A stretch of 64,000 nt of DNA from Planctomycetota bacterium (GTDB taxonomy: Bacteria > Planctomycetota > Phycisphaerae > UBA1845 > Fen-1342). The DNA lies in assembly GCA_018814045.1 (NCBI GenBank), contig JAHJAR010000042.1, positions 1-64,000 on the forward strand, written 5' to 3'. The notes beneath the pieces are model-generated. The model had not been told where the DNA came from, did no database searches, and was given only the letters and a program-made list of their open reading frames with translations. Shown in pieces: positions 34,245 through 43,966 of this stretch (within the stretch, counting starts at the first letter, position 1; every line of letters begins with the position of its first letter). A program made the translations under genes and the position numbers.

Positions 34245-35081
34245 ATGAAACATGAGTCTGGGCAAACACGACGGACCGCGGCGTACCCGCGGAGCAGCCT
34301 CCGCGCGGCGCGACGGAGGTGGTTGCGGGCGCGTATGACGAGCGCGGGGGCGAGAGGGGGCGTCCTCGGCCTGTTGGTTGCGGGCGTACTGCTCTGTGGC
34401 TGCGTGGGGCTCTGGGGGCTGGATGGCACCTGCCCGTGCGAAGGCGACCTGCCGGAAGGCAGCGGGGCCAGCCCGGTCGAATCGGCCGGTGGTCCCTGCG
34501 ATCCGGGGATGAACGGGTGCGGGCCCGGTGGAATCCTGAGTGACCTCGTTCCCGAATGCCCGTTGGGCATCGTCTGTTTCACCGAGGCGTGCAATCACCA
34601 TGACGTCTGTTACGGAACCTGCGGAAACTCACGCACGGAGTGCGACGAGCGCTTCTATGCCGATCTGTGCGCGGCGTGTGCGGAGCGCTACCCCAACGGC
34701 GGTCTCGAAGCAGAGTTGTGCGCAGGGTTGGCATATATCTACTGGCAAGCCGTGGCCCGTTTGGGCGAGTCGTTCTTCGAATCGGCCCAGGTGGACATGT
34801 GCGCCTGCGTTGCAGCTCAGGGAACCGCGCGCCTGAGCGACGGTTGGGTGCCGGCGAAGGCCCCGTTTGTCGACCGGGATGACGATCTGCTGCCCGACAA
34901 CTGGGAGCTGGCCGTCGGGTGCGACCCGAGCAACTGCGCTGACGCCGGCCTCGACTTCGACGGCGACGGCCTCAGCAACCTCCACGAGTACCTTCACGGC
35001 ACCGATCCGTACGCGCCGGACAGCGATGGTGACGGTGTGCCCGACGGCCGGGTGTCCACGCCGGATCGGCGTTCGCCGTGA
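34245..35081 (+). CDS. Secreted phospholipase A2-like lipoprotein with calcium-binding repeats
   Basis: The product is 278 residues from the ATG at 34245, with GAGGGTGA upstream; an ATG at 34335 gives a tidier signal. A lipobox (VAGVLLCGC) marks it as exported. GCGPGG followed by CNHHDVCYGTCGN (Cys116-Asn127) resembles the calcium loop and His-Asp catalytic pair of group XII-like secreted phospholipases A2. Two calcium-binding motifs of thrombospondin type 3 character follow (DFDGDGLSNLHE, DSDGDGVPDG). It could hydrolyse phospholipids at or beyond the cell surface. The C-terminus stops abruptly; reading another frame from ~35055 to ~35200 extends a plausible domain, so a frameshift is possible. 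Confidence 0.78.
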   Translation: MKHESGQTRRTAAYPRSSLRAARRRWLRARMTSAGARGGVLGLLVAGVLLCGCVGLWGLDGTCPCEGDLPEGSGASPVESAGGPCDPGMNGCGPGGILSDLVPECPLGIVCFTEACNHHDVCYGTCGNSRTECDERFYADLCAACAERYPNGGLEAELCAGLAYIYWQAVARLGESFFESAQVDMCACVAAQGTARLSDGWVPAKAPFVDRDDDLLPDNWELAVGCDPSNCADAGLDFDGDGLSNLHEYLHGTDPYAPDSDGDGVPDGRVSTPDRRSP

Positions 35082-35343
35082 CTGCGGCCGCCGGCGCAGA
35101 TGGCAGCTACGAAGGGGGAACGGAAACGTCGAACCTCACGCTGAGCGCCCCGAGGCCGCTTGTCGAATCCCCGTCACATCCCCGGCCACGCGTGGAATGA
35201 AGCCGTTCAACACTTTGTGCTGCTCCGCGTGAGGCCTCCCGGATTTTGCCACGCGTCCTGGCTCGCAACTTCGTAATCAAAGGTGTGGCGATCTCAGCAC
35301 CCGCGGGGTCGCGCGAGAGTCATCTTTGCGAAGGAGAAGCGCC
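35082..35343. other. Gap with possible frameshifted coding remnant
   Basis: The second frame reads GSAFAVTAAAGADGSYEGG and ends TSNLTLSAP, with a stop near 35200. This looks like a beta-rich domain that would continue the preceding gene. No promoter is obvious; AAGGAG at 35331-35336 is the ribosome-binding site of the next gene. Confidence 0.35.
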
Positions 35344-37608
35344 ATGTGGTGCGAATCTGTGCTCGAAAACCCAAGCGGTAGGCTTGTGCTGAGCCTTGTG
35401 ATCAGCATCCTGCTGGTTCCGACGGTAAATGCGACGACAAGGTACTTTGAGCCGGCGGACGGCATCGGGCCCTGGAACTATGGCCCTTATTGGAGTCCCA
35501 GTGGTGTTCCAGTCGCGGGCGACACGGCCCGGATCGAAGCCGGAGGAAGCGGGTGGACGCTGTACTGCAACTACGTCAACGCGACAAACCCCCTGCTGGC
35601 CAGCGTTTATATCGGCAACCTCGACACCGGAACCGCGGAGGCCCGGATTGTTCAGGGTCAGGACGCCCTGCACACCGGCTACGAGTACTGCGGCTACCGA
35701 GGCGTCGGTAAGCACTTCCAGAGCGGCGGCACCGTTACCGTCGACAACACCCTCTACCTCGGCCGCCTGAGCGGCAGCTACGGATACTACGAGCTGAGCG
35801 GGGGTACGCTCACTGCGACCTATCCGCACATCGGCTACGGCGGCGCCGGCGATTTCGTCCAGACCGGCGGCACGTTCACATGCACGCAGATGAACATCGC
35901 CAACGCAAACTACGCCGGGCCGTACGACGCCGGCAGCTACGACATGCAGATCGGGACGCTCAATGCGCCGACCATCTACATCGGCGGGAAAGACGAAGGA
36001 ACGTTCACGCAGTCCGGCGGCACCGTCAACGCCACCGACACGGGCATCACGCTGGGTCTGGATCAGTACGGCGGCGGCTTCTACACGCTGAGTGGCGGCG
36101 ATCTCAACACCTACCGCACGCGCCTCTCCTGGGGCGGCTCCACATTCACCCAGAGCGGCGGCACGCACGACATCACCAACGACCTAGAAGTGGGTTACGG
36201 CACCGCTGTGCCCGACGAATCGCTCTACACGCTCAGCGGCACCGGCCTGCTCAATGTCGGAGACGATCTGTACCTTGGCCAGTCCGGCCACGCCGCGCAG
36301 GGGCGTTTCCGCCAGACCGGCGGCACTGCCGACGTGACGGATATGCTCGTGCTGGCGGAGCCGACCGGCACGTTCCAACTCGTGGGCGGCACATTCACCT
36401 GCGCCGACGTGAGCAATGACGGCCACTACTGGCAGTCAGGCGGGACTTTGACCACCAACACGTGGACCAACACGTACGATTTCCAGCAAACAGGCGGGAT
36501 TCTCAACGCCCAGCAGTGCTGGAACAACTCAGCCGTAGACATGACGATCGACGGCACCGCCGATTGCCGGATCAACAGTCTCAACGGGAACACGGGCCGC
36601 ATCTGGCTGAAGAGCGGCAGACTACGCGGTACGTACGCCGGTGGTGGCGTGTACAACATGTGCCAGTTCACCAATGCCGCCACGTTCGAGATGGACGCTG
36701 GTGAATTCGTCGGCCACCTGAACAACAACGGCACGTTCAAATATGATGGCGGGACATTCGCGCAGAGCACGTTCACCAACTACGCCGGCTACGGCTTGGT
36801 GACTCTCAACGCCAACTTCACCTGCCGCCGCGTCGTCAACCACGGCAGCCTTACACTCTACTCGAACCGCTGGATAACGGCCGACGGGCTGGGCTACGCG
36901 AACGCCGTCGAGAACAACGGCACGCTGTCGATGTATCCCAGCAGCCACATCGACGTCGGCAACAACAGCACGCTCGTGAACAACGGCCCGATGTATGCCG
37001 GTGGCCCCGGCTCCACGTACGCCCACGTCTACGGCGACGTCGTCAACAATAACTACTTGCTCCCGAGCCACAGCGGCCTGCCCACTGGCCACCTGTACGT
37101 CAACGGCGACTTCACGGCCAGCTCGGGCGCCGAGTTGAGAATCCGCATCCACGGAACAACCCTCGATGACTACGACCGCTTGAGCATTCAGGAGACGGCC
37201 ACGTTGGCGGGCAAGTTGGATGTCCGGCTCACCAGCGGCTTCGTGCCCAGCGCCGGCGACAGCTTCACCCCCATCGGCTACAGCAGCCGCTCGGGCACGT
37301 TCAGCAACGTGTCCCTGCCCACGCTGCTGGCTGGCCTGGAGTGGGATGTGAAGTACCTTGCGACCATGGTGCAACTGGACGTCGTCGAGCAGGGAGGCTA
37401 TGAAACAGGCGACTTGAACTGCGACGGCGACATCAACGGCTTCGACATCGACGCCTTCGTGCTGGCCTTGCAGGCCACCCCGCCGGACTACAGCGAGTAC
37501 TACGCCGTCTATCCCGACTGCGACGTGCTGCTGGCCGACATCAACGAAGATGGCGAGATCAATGGTTTCGACATCGACCCGTTTGTCGATCTGCTGATTG
37601 GGAGCTAG
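35344..37608 (+). CDS. Large secreted beta-helix-like protein with GC-type dockerin tail
   Basis: The product is 754 residues; AAGGAG precedes the ATG at 35344. A signal peptide (LVLSLVISILLVPTVNA) directs it outward. Most of the protein is built of ~50-residue repeats of the form FxQSGGTxxxxxxLYLG, as in autotransporter-like beta-helix passengers. It ends with two NGFDID motifs (GDLNCDGDINGFDIDAFVLA and DINEDGEINGFDIDPFVDLL), each with a DxNxDGxINGFD calcium loop. This tail resembles the GC-type dockerin sorting domain of Phycisphaerae and should anchor or sort the protein at the surface. The function of the repeat part is unknown. Confidence 0.85.
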   Translation: MWCESVLENPSGRLVLSLVISILLVPTVNATTRYFEPADGIGPWNYGPYWSPSGVPVAGDTARIEAGGSGWTLYCNYVNATNPLLASVYIGNLDTGTAEARIVQGQDALHTGYEYCGYRGVGKHFQSGGTVTVDNTLYLGRLSGSYGYYELSGGTLTATYPHIGYGGAGDFVQTGGTFTCTQMNIANANYAGPYDAGSYDMQIGTLNAPTIYIGGKDEGTFTQSGGTVNATDTGITLGLDQYGGGFYTLSGGDLNTYRTRLSWGGSTFTQSGGTHDITNDLEVGYGTAVPDESLYTLSGTGLLNVGDDLYLGQSGHAAQGRFRQTGGTADVTDMLVLAEPTGTFQLVGGTFTCADVSNDGHYWQSGGTLTTNTWTNTYDFQQTGGILNAQQCWNNSAVDMTIDGTADCRINSLNGNTGRIWLKSGRLRGTYAGGGVYNMCQFTNAATFEMDAGEFVGHLNNNGTFKYDGGTFAQSTFTNYAGYGLVTLNANFTCRRVVNHGSLTLYSNRWITADGLGYANAVENNGTLSMYPSSHIDVGNNSTLVNNGPMYAGGPGSTYAHVYGDVVNNNYLLPSHSGLPTGHLYVNGDFTASSGAELRIRIHGTTLDDYDRLSIQETATLAGKLDVRLTSGFVPSAGDSFTPIGYSSRSGTFSNVSLPTLLAGLEWDVKYLATMVQLDVVEQGGYETGDLNCDGDINGFDIDAFVLALQATPPDYSEYYAVYPDCDVLLADINEDGEINGFDIDPFVDLLIGS

Positions 37609-37711
37609 AGCAGCGCCGACATCCTCACGGGTAGACGTGCAGACGGCCGGGAGTCACGCCAACGGTGTGGCTCTCGTCCGCGTTTTACGTTTTGTGCTGG
37701 CAGTGGCTGCT

Positions 37712-37835
37712 TAGAACTTATCCCATGACTCCTTCTGAGCCGCGACCGTCAGGGAACGGTTACCGAGAGACCGCTTGCTTACGCGCGCGGCTCGGTCCTG
37801 CTGCCCACCTCTGGACGGTTCTGGGATAGGTTCTA
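37712..37835. repeat. Dispersed palindromic repeat, copy F (full length)
   Basis: This is the most complete copy. It begins TAGAACTTATCCCA and ends TGGGATAGGTTCTA, terminal inverted repeats matching at 13 of 14 positions. The core palindrome lies inside. It occupies the gap between convergent genes, and its last three bases (37833-37835) are, in reverse, the TAG stop of the TPR kinase gene. Confidence 0.9.
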
Positions 37836-40403
37836 GTCGAGTTGGGCGCGATAGTGGGCGGCCTGCTCGGGCTTGCCCCACGCTTCGTAGAGCTCGATCA
37901 GTTTCGTGAGTGTCTTGTGTGTGTGTTCGTGGGTGGGGCCCAGTGATGCCGCCAGGCTCTCGTAACTGCCGACCAGGAGCATCTCCGCTGCCTGATAGCG
38001 GCCGAGCGCGGTCAGGCAGGCGCCGTAGTTGCGTTCGAATACGCGGATCAGGTAGTGCCCTTCGGGCAGGATTCGCCGGGCCGTCTTGAGCAACTCCAGG
38101 TAGAGCGTTTCGGCCTCGGCGGCGCGGCCCAGGTCAACTTGCAGCGAAGCCAGGTTGTTGGCGGCGGCCAGCGTCGTGCGGTTTTCGGGGCCGAGCGTTT
38201 GGCGGAATCCGGCCAACGCTTCGCGCGTGGGAACCTCCGCATCGGCGAGACGGCCATGATCGCGGAGAGTGGCGGCCAGGTTGCTGATAGCGGTGTAGGT
38301 CGCCGGGTGCTCGCCCAGCGTGCGCTGGCGAATGGCCACGACCCGCCGCAGCAGGGCCTCCGCTTCCGGGTACTTATCCTGGGCCTTCAGGGTCATGGCC
38401 AGGTTGCTCATCGAAGTGAGCGTGTGCGGATGCTCCTCACCTTCAACCTGCGTCTGTAGATCCAGGGCCTCGCGCAGCAAGGGCTCAGCATCGGCCGGTC
38501 GGCGGAGCTGCTTGAGCAACTGGGCCAGGTTGTTCATCGTGATCAGCAATTGCGGATCGTCGCTGGCAAGCGTGCGCCGCTGGGCGGCCAGCGTCTGGCG
38601 CCAGAGCGCCTCGGCTTCCGCTACCCTACCTTGCTTCTGGAGGATGCCGGCGAGGCTGTTCATGGTGTCCAGTGTCTGGGTGTGCTCTTCACCGAAGAGG
38701 CGGCGGCGGGTATCGAGCGCGCGGCGGATCAGTTGTTCCGCGTCAGCCGGACGATTGAGCTCTTTGAGCGCCGCGGCCAGATTGACCACGGTCACAAGCG
38801 TATCGGGGTGCTCGTCGCCCAGCAGGCGGGTGCGCGTGTCCAGTGCCGCGCGCAGGTGCGGCTCGGCTTCGGCAAAGAGACCCAGTCCGACGTACACCGT
38901 GCCGATTGTGTTTTGCAGGTCCGCTTCAATCTCCGGTTGATCGGTGAGCTGCACGCCGAAGTTGGCGGCGGCGCGCTGCAATACTTCGGCCACACGCACG
39001 TCACGACCATCCTGGCCGGGGTCAGCCGCGACGAGCATCTGGTTAAAGAACTTGTTGATGACCCGGGCCTTCTCCGTCTCGGCCTGCATCTGAACCAGCC
39101 GCCGTTCGGCGAGGCGCTCGGCCTGCATGGCGCGCACGGCTTCCCACGTGCTCACGACCGCACCAACGATGAGCACCACAAACACCGCCAGAATGCCGCC
39201 CACCAGGGTCTTGTTGCGTTGCGAGAACTTACGCAACTGGTAGAGCGAGCTGGCCGGGCGGGCGGTGATCGGCTCGTCGTTGAGGTAGTGGCGGACATCG
39301 GCCGCCAGGTCCGAGGCGGACTGATAACGGCGGTTCTTGTCCTTCTCGAGCGCCTTGGTGACGATGGTGTTCAGGTCGCCGCGAAAAACACGATTGACTG
39401 AGCTCAGTGGTGCCGGATTGACCTCGACGATCGTCCGGGCCGCTTCGGGGATCGTCTTCCCCTCCAGGTCGTGCGGGAGCCGGCCGGTCAGAAGCTGGTA
39501 GAGCACAACGCCCAGGGCATAGACGTCGGAGCGTGTGTCGAGTTCGCGGGAATCACCGGCGACCTGCTCGGGGCTCATGTACGGGATCGTCCCGATCAGC
39601 TCGCCCAGGTTGGTTTGCAGCGTGGTGACCTGCACATCGGCGTCGGTGATGCGTGCCACACCGAAGTCGAGGATTCTCGGCTGCCCACTGTTGTCGACCA
39701 GGATGTTGCTGGGTTTGAGGTCGCGGTGGATTACACCCTTCTGATGCGCGTGTTGCACCGCCTCGCAGATCTTGGCGAAAAGCTCCAAGCGCTGCCGGAT
39801 ATCCAGGTTCTTCTGGCCGACAAGCTCGTTGAGCGGCCGACCCCGGACGTATTCCATGGCGAAGAAGGGTTGCTCGACGCTGAAGCCCTCGGCCGTCTCG
39901 ATCCGGGCCGTATCGGCCTCGTAGATTTGGGCGATGCCGGGATGTTGGAGGCGTCCGAGCACCTGGGCTTCGAACTTGAAGCGGCGCAACACGTTTTCCG
40001 ACGCGATGCCGGGACGGATGACCTTCAACGCGATCGTGCGGGCGGGATAGTCCTGCTCGGCTTCAAAGACCGCTCCCATTCCGCCTTGGCCGATCTTGCC
40101 AACGATGCGGTAGCGCCCGATGTGCTTGGGTATTCGTTCAACCCGCGCCGGCGCCTCTGCTGCCCCGTCCGCGGGCGGTGTGGCCGGCGCGCCCCGGGAG
40201 CCGCGCCCGAACGCCTGGGCCGCCGAGATCCGCGGCTTGACCGGGAGCGTCTCCTCGTCGTGGTACAACAGCGTCTCGACCTCGGCCCGCAATTCGGCAT
40301 CGTTGCCGCAAGCCCGGTCGAGATGGCCGGTCCGTTCTTCGACGGGAAGCTGGCACACCTCGGCGAAGACGCGCCGCACCTGTTGATAGCGCTCGGGGGT
40401 CAA
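37833..40403 (-). CDS. Membrane Ser/Thr protein kinase with TPR tail
   Basis: The product is 856 residues from a TTG at 40403, which overlaps the upstream stop (TTGA); GAGGA lies 7 nt upstream. The kinase domain begins IGRYRIVGKIGQGGMGAVFEA (~94), with the lysine in IALKVIRP, catalytic IHRDLKPSN and DFG in ILDFGVARI. One membrane helix (GGILAVFVVLIVGAVVSTW) at ~397-415 separates it from an extracytoplasmic region of ~9 TPR units (ALDTRTRLLGDEHPDTL type). The architecture suggests signal sensing by TPR-mediated protein contacts outside, and phosphorylation inside. It is the last gene of a sigma factor-kinase-kinase operon, and its stop lies in a dispersed repeat. Confidence 0.93.
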   Translation of the reverse strand: MTPERYQQVRRVFAEVCQLPVEERTGHLDRACGNDAELRAEVETLLYHDEETLPVKPRISAAQAFGRGSRGAPATPPADGAAEAPARVERIPKHIGRYRIVGKIGQGGMGAVFEAEQDYPARTIALKVIRPGIASENVLRRFKFEAQVLGRLQHPGIAQIYEADTARIETAEGFSVEQPFFAMEYVRGRPLNELVGQKNLDIRQRLELFAKICEAVQHAHQKGVIHRDLKPSNILVDNSGQPRILDFGVARITDADVQVTTLQTNLGELIGTIPYMSPEQVAGDSRELDTRSDVYALGVVLYQLLTGRLPHDLEGKTIPEAARTIVEVNPAPLSSVNRVFRGDLNTIVTKALEKDKNRRYQSASDLAADVRHYLNDEPITARPASSLYQLRKFSQRNKTLVGGILAVFVVLIVGAVVSTWEAVRAMQAERLAERRLVQMQAETEKARVINKFFNQMLVAADPGQDGRDVRVAEVLQRAAANFGVQLTDQPEIEADLQNTIGTVYVGLGLFAEAEPHLRAALDTRTRLLGDEHPDTLVTVVNLAAALKELNRPADAEQLIRRALDTRRRLFGEEHTQTLDTMNSLAGILQKQGRVAEAEALWRQTLAAQRRTLASDDPQLLITMNNLAQLLKQLRRPADAEPLLREALDLQTQVEGEEHPHTLTSMSNLAMTLKAQDKYPEAEALLRRVVAIRQRTLGEHPATYTAISNLAATLRDHGRLADAEVPTREALAGFRQTLGPENRTTLAAANNLASLQVDLGRAAEAETLYLELLKTARRILPEGHYLIRVFERNYGACLTALGRYQAAEMLLVGSYESLAASLGPTHEHTHKTLTKLIELYEAWGKPEQAAHYRAQLD

Positions 40404-43400
40404 GGTCGATCCTCGTCGGAGCGGCCGGTACCGGCCGCGTCATGTGGCTGACCGGCGTGCGCATCCGTCGCGGTTTCACCGGTAGACGGCGCCGGCAGCT
40501 TCGCTTGCCAGGCCGCAGCCTCAGCAGGTTTGCCCCAGGCTTCGTACAGCTTGATCAGGGATTCGATCGTCCGCAGTGTGTCAGCATGTGCGTCGCCAGC
40601 GCCGGCGCTGGCGGCGGCGTGATTAGCCAGCAGCAACTCCTCGGCTTCGTCGAATTTCTCCTGAGCCGCGAGCGCGTTGGCCAGCAGTTTCCGGAGCGTG
40701 AAGATCTTGTCGGCTTTGGGTTGGGGGTTGCGTTGTTGCAGCTCCAGGCACTCGCGTAAATAGGGTTCGGCTTCCGCCGGGCGGTTCAGATCGAGCAATG
40801 TGCGTCCGAGTTCCTTCAACGTCGCGGGCACGTAGGCGTTCGTTGGCTCCACGCGCGCCCGCAGCGTCGCCAGGGCTTCGCGCGCCAATGGTTCGGCCTC
40901 GGCGGCACGACCCGTGCTGCGCAGCAGGCCGGCGAGCTTTGTCTGCGTATTCGCGATGCTGGGATGCTGTTCGCCGCGCAGCTTGGACTCCATCGCCAGC
41001 GAGTCGCGGTACATGGATTCGGCCTCTGCCACCTGCCCCTCGTTGTGCAGTACACTGGCGAGGTTGGCGAGGATCGTGGCCGTTTCGAGGTTTTCGTTGC
41101 CAAGCAGTTCCCGGCTGAGGGCCAGGGCTTCGCGGTACATCTGCTCGGCCTGGTCTTTGGCGCCGGTGCTGCTGTAAACGAGCGCCAGGTTGTTAATGCC
41201 GACCATGACCTCGACGTGCCGATCGCCGAACAGGTCGCGCTTGGTGGCGAGCGCTTCACTGTAGAATTCCTTAGCCTGGTCGAGCATCCCACGCCGCAAG
41301 TAGAGCGTGGCCAGACCGTCGAGCCCGGCGGCGACGGCGGGGTGCCGGTTACCGACGGCGGAGCGGGTCATGGTCAAGACCTCGGTTAGCATCTGCTCCG
41401 CCTCGTCGTACTTACCCAGGTCCACCAACACGCTTCCCAAGGCGCCCAGGGTTGAGGCGACGGCGGGGTGGGGGCCTTTGAACAACTGGCGCTGCGTTGC
41501 CAGGGCCTCCTGGAGCGCAGTCGCGGCTTCCTGGTAGTGGCCCTTGACGCGCAGCACGTGGCCGAGGCTGTGCAGTCCGCTGGCCAGTAGACGTGTGGCG
41601 CCGCCGTGCTCACGCTCCAGGGCCAGCGCCTCGCGCAGCAGCGCTTCGGCGTCGTTGTACTTGCGTTGATGGCTGAGCAACTTGCCCAGTTGCATCATTC
41701 GTTGGCGCACGTCGGGGTGTTCTGGTGGCAGCACGGCGCGTGCGATGTCTAGCGCCTCACGCAAGGCTGCCTCAGCTTCGGCGGCTGCCCCGCTCAGAGT
41801 GTAGGTTTCCGCGAGTTGGCTCAGGGCGAGCCCCACGGTCTTGTGCCGCCCGAACAGCTCGCGCCGCATGGCAACCGCCTGCTCCAGATATTCCGTTGAT
41901 TCGTCGTAGCGGGACAGGCTGCGCAGGACGACGCCGAGGTTCAACAGGGCGGTGGCGATGCCGGGGTGCGGCGGAGTGTGCACCTGCTGGTTGTAGGCGA
42001 GGTTCTGGCGAAAGAGCTCTTCGGCCTCCTGATATCTCCCGAGTTCGGCCAGCATGACGCCCAGCGCTTCCGCATTCTGGGCGACCGAGGGATGGTCATC
42101 AGGCAGGTGCGCCCGCAGGAGAACACGCGCCTCACGCAAGCGCGCCTCGGCTTCGGTAAGTCTGCCCTCAGAGCGGTCGATGTGGGCCAGACGATCGAAG
42201 ATCAAGGCGATTTCGCAATCGTGCTGTTCGGGCTGCCGGCGGTACAGCTCGAGTGCCTGCTGAAACAGATCGTTGGCCTCACTGAAGGGGCCGGTCTCGG
42301 TCAGGACGCCGCCGACGTCGGCCGAGGCGGCGGCGACGGCCACCCCGGAGTCACCGTGGAGTCGCCGTTGCAGGTCGAGGGCGCGGCGTGTGTGCGTCTC
42401 GGCCTCGGCGTAGGCACCGATCGTGAGATAAGTGCGCCCAATGGTGCCGTGCAGATCGGCCTGCACTTCGGGCTGATCGGCGAACTCGAGCTCAACCCGC
42501 TGAACCGCGTTGGCCAGTAGCTCGTGGAGCAGAACCGTGTCGCGATCACGGGCCGTCGCGGGATCGACGGATGCAAGCATCTGCTCCAGAAAACGCCGGA
42601 TGGCGTTGGCCTTGGTAGCCTGGGTGGCGGTCTCGACGCTGCGCTGCTGCGCCAACTGCTCTGCCGCCTGGGCGCGATCGCGCTGGCGTGTGGCCCGGAT
42701 CGCCTGCCAGGTTGTCACGCCGGTCGCGACCAGCAGCGTTACAAAGGCAATGGTGATTCCACCGACCAGGGCCTTGTTGCGGCGGGCGAACTTGCGCAAC
42801 TGGTATAACGTCGTGGGCGGATGCGCGACTATGGGCTGGTCGGATAGGTATCGGCGGACATCGGTGCCCAACTCGACGGCAGACTGGTAACGCCGGTCGC
42901 GGTCCTTCTCCAGCGCCTTTGACACAATCGTGTCGAGGTCGCCGCGGAAGACGCGGTTGAAGGCGCTCAGCGGAGTCGGATCATCCTCGGTGATGGTGCG
43001 GGCGGCTTCCGGGATGGCCTTGCCGCGGAGATCGTGCGGCAGGCGCCCACTCAGCAGGCGGTAGAGGAGGACGCCCAGGGCGTACACGTCGGAGCGTGTG
43101 TCGAGTTCGCGCGAGTCGCCGGCTATCTGCTCGGGGCTCATGTAGGGAATCGTATCGATCAGTTGGCCGACGTTGGTGTGGAGCGTGGTTACCTGCACAT
43201 CGGCGTTCGTGACGCGCGCTACGCCGAAATCGAGGATCTTCGGCTGTCCGATGTCGTCCACGAGTATGTTGCCGGGTTTGAGATCGCGGTGGATAACGCC
43301 CTTCTGGTGGGCGTGTTGCACTGCGTCGCAGATCTTGACGAACAGATCGAGTCGCTGGCGGATGCTGAAGGCCTGGTCGTCGCTCACTTGGTCGAGCGGT

Positions 43401-43966
43401 CGGCCGCGGATGAACTCCATCGCGAAGAAGGGCTGCTCGAACGTGCGGCTTCCGCCGAGATCGACGGGGGCCGTACCGGCTTCGTAGACCTGGGCGATCC
43501 CGGGGTGGTGCAGCCGGCCGAGGATGTGCGCTTCGGTGGCGAAGCGGCGCAGCAGTTGTTCGGACACAAAGCCCGGGCGGATGACCTTCAAAGCTATCGT
43601 GCGCCGCGGGTTGTCCTGCTCTCCCTCGAAGACGACGCCCATACCGCCGACGCCGATGCGGCGGATTATGCGGTAACGGCCGATGCGCTCGGGGATCGTG
43701 TCGCTCGCGCCGGCCAGGGCAGCCCCCGCCGATGAATCGTCGATTGCGCGCGCATCCAGCAAGTCGCCGCGCAGCATGTCCGCGGCCGAGACGCGCGGCT
43801 TGACCGGCAGCGTCTTGTCGTCGTGCTCCAACAGGGCCGCGACCTCGCGGCGCAATGCGACGTCATCTCTGCAAACCTGCTCCAGGTAGGCCGCCCACTC
43901 GGTTGAAGGTAGTTGGCATACGTCGGCGAACACTCGCCGGACTTGTTGGTAGCGCTCCGGGGTCAC
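40400..43966 (-). CDS. Large membrane Ser/Thr protein kinase with long TPR tail
   Basis: The product is 1188 residues from a GTG at 43966, overlapping the sigma factor stop by 4 nt (GTGA). The kinase domain has IGRYRIIRRIGVGGMGVVFEG, IALKVIRP, IHRDLKPGN and ILDFGVARV, and looks active. A membrane helix (GGITIAFVTLLVATGVTTW) at ~398-416 is followed by more than 700 residues of TPR units (ALATKRDLFGDRHVEVM type). The first ~90 residues, beginning MTPERYQQVRRVFADVCQLP, are nearly identical in pattern to the following kinase, so the two are recent paralogues. It probably signals with the coupled ECF sigma factor. Confidence 0.93.
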   Translation of the reverse strand: MTPERYQQVRRVFADVCQLPSTEWAAYLEQVCRDDVALRREVAALLEHDDKTLPVKPRVSAADMLRGDLLDARAIDDSSAGAALAGASDTIPERIGRYRIIRRIGVGGMGVVFEGEQDNPRRTIALKVIRPGFVSEQLLRRFATEAHILGRLHHPGIAQVYEAGTAPVDLGGSRTFEQPFFAMEFIRGRPLDQVSDDQAFSIRQRLDLFVKICDAVQHAHQKGVIHRDLKPGNILVDDIGQPKILDFGVARVTNADVQVTTLHTNVGQLIDTIPYMSPEQIAGDSRELDTRSDVYALGVLLYRLLSGRLPHDLRGKAIPEAARTITEDDPTPLSAFNRVFRGDLDTIVSKALEKDRDRRYQSAVELGTDVRRYLSDQPIVAHPPTTLYQLRKFARRNKALVGGITIAFVTLLVATGVTTWQAIRATRQRDRAQAAEQLAQQRSVETATQATKANAIRRFLEQMLASVDPATARDRDTVLLHELLANAVQRVELEFADQPEVQADLHGTIGRTYLTIGAYAEAETHTRRALDLQRRLHGDSGVAVAAASADVGGVLTETGPFSEANDLFQQALELYRRQPEQHDCEIALIFDRLAHIDRSEGRLTEAEARLREARVLLRAHLPDDHPSVAQNAEALGVMLAELGRYQEAEELFRQNLAYNQQVHTPPHPGIATALLNLGVVLRSLSRYDESTEYLEQAVAMRRELFGRHKTVGLALSQLAETYTLSGAAAEAEAALREALDIARAVLPPEHPDVRQRMMQLGKLLSHQRKYNDAEALLREALALEREHGGATRLLASGLHSLGHVLRVKGHYQEAATALQEALATQRQLFKGPHPAVASTLGALGSVLVDLGKYDEAEQMLTEVLTMTRSAVGNRHPAVAAGLDGLATLYLRRGMLDQAKEFYSEALATKRDLFGDRHVEVMVGINNLALVYSSTGAKDQAEQMYREALALSRELLGNENLETATILANLASVLHNEGQVAEAESMYRDSLAMESKLRGEQHPSIANTQTKLAGLLRSTGRAAEAEPLAREALATLRARVEPTNAYVPATLKELGRTLLDLNRPAEAEPYLRECLELQQRNPQPKADKIFTLRKLLANALAAQEKFDEAEELLLANHAAASAGAGDAHADTLRTIESLIKLYEAWGKPAEAAAWQAKLPAPSTGETATDAHAGQPHDAAGTGRSDEDRP

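Noticed and set aside
37609-37711. Terminator after the beta-helix protein
   Set aside because: A 7-bp imperfect stem near 37651-37672 has no adjacent T-run; the following palindromic repeat is a stronger structure.
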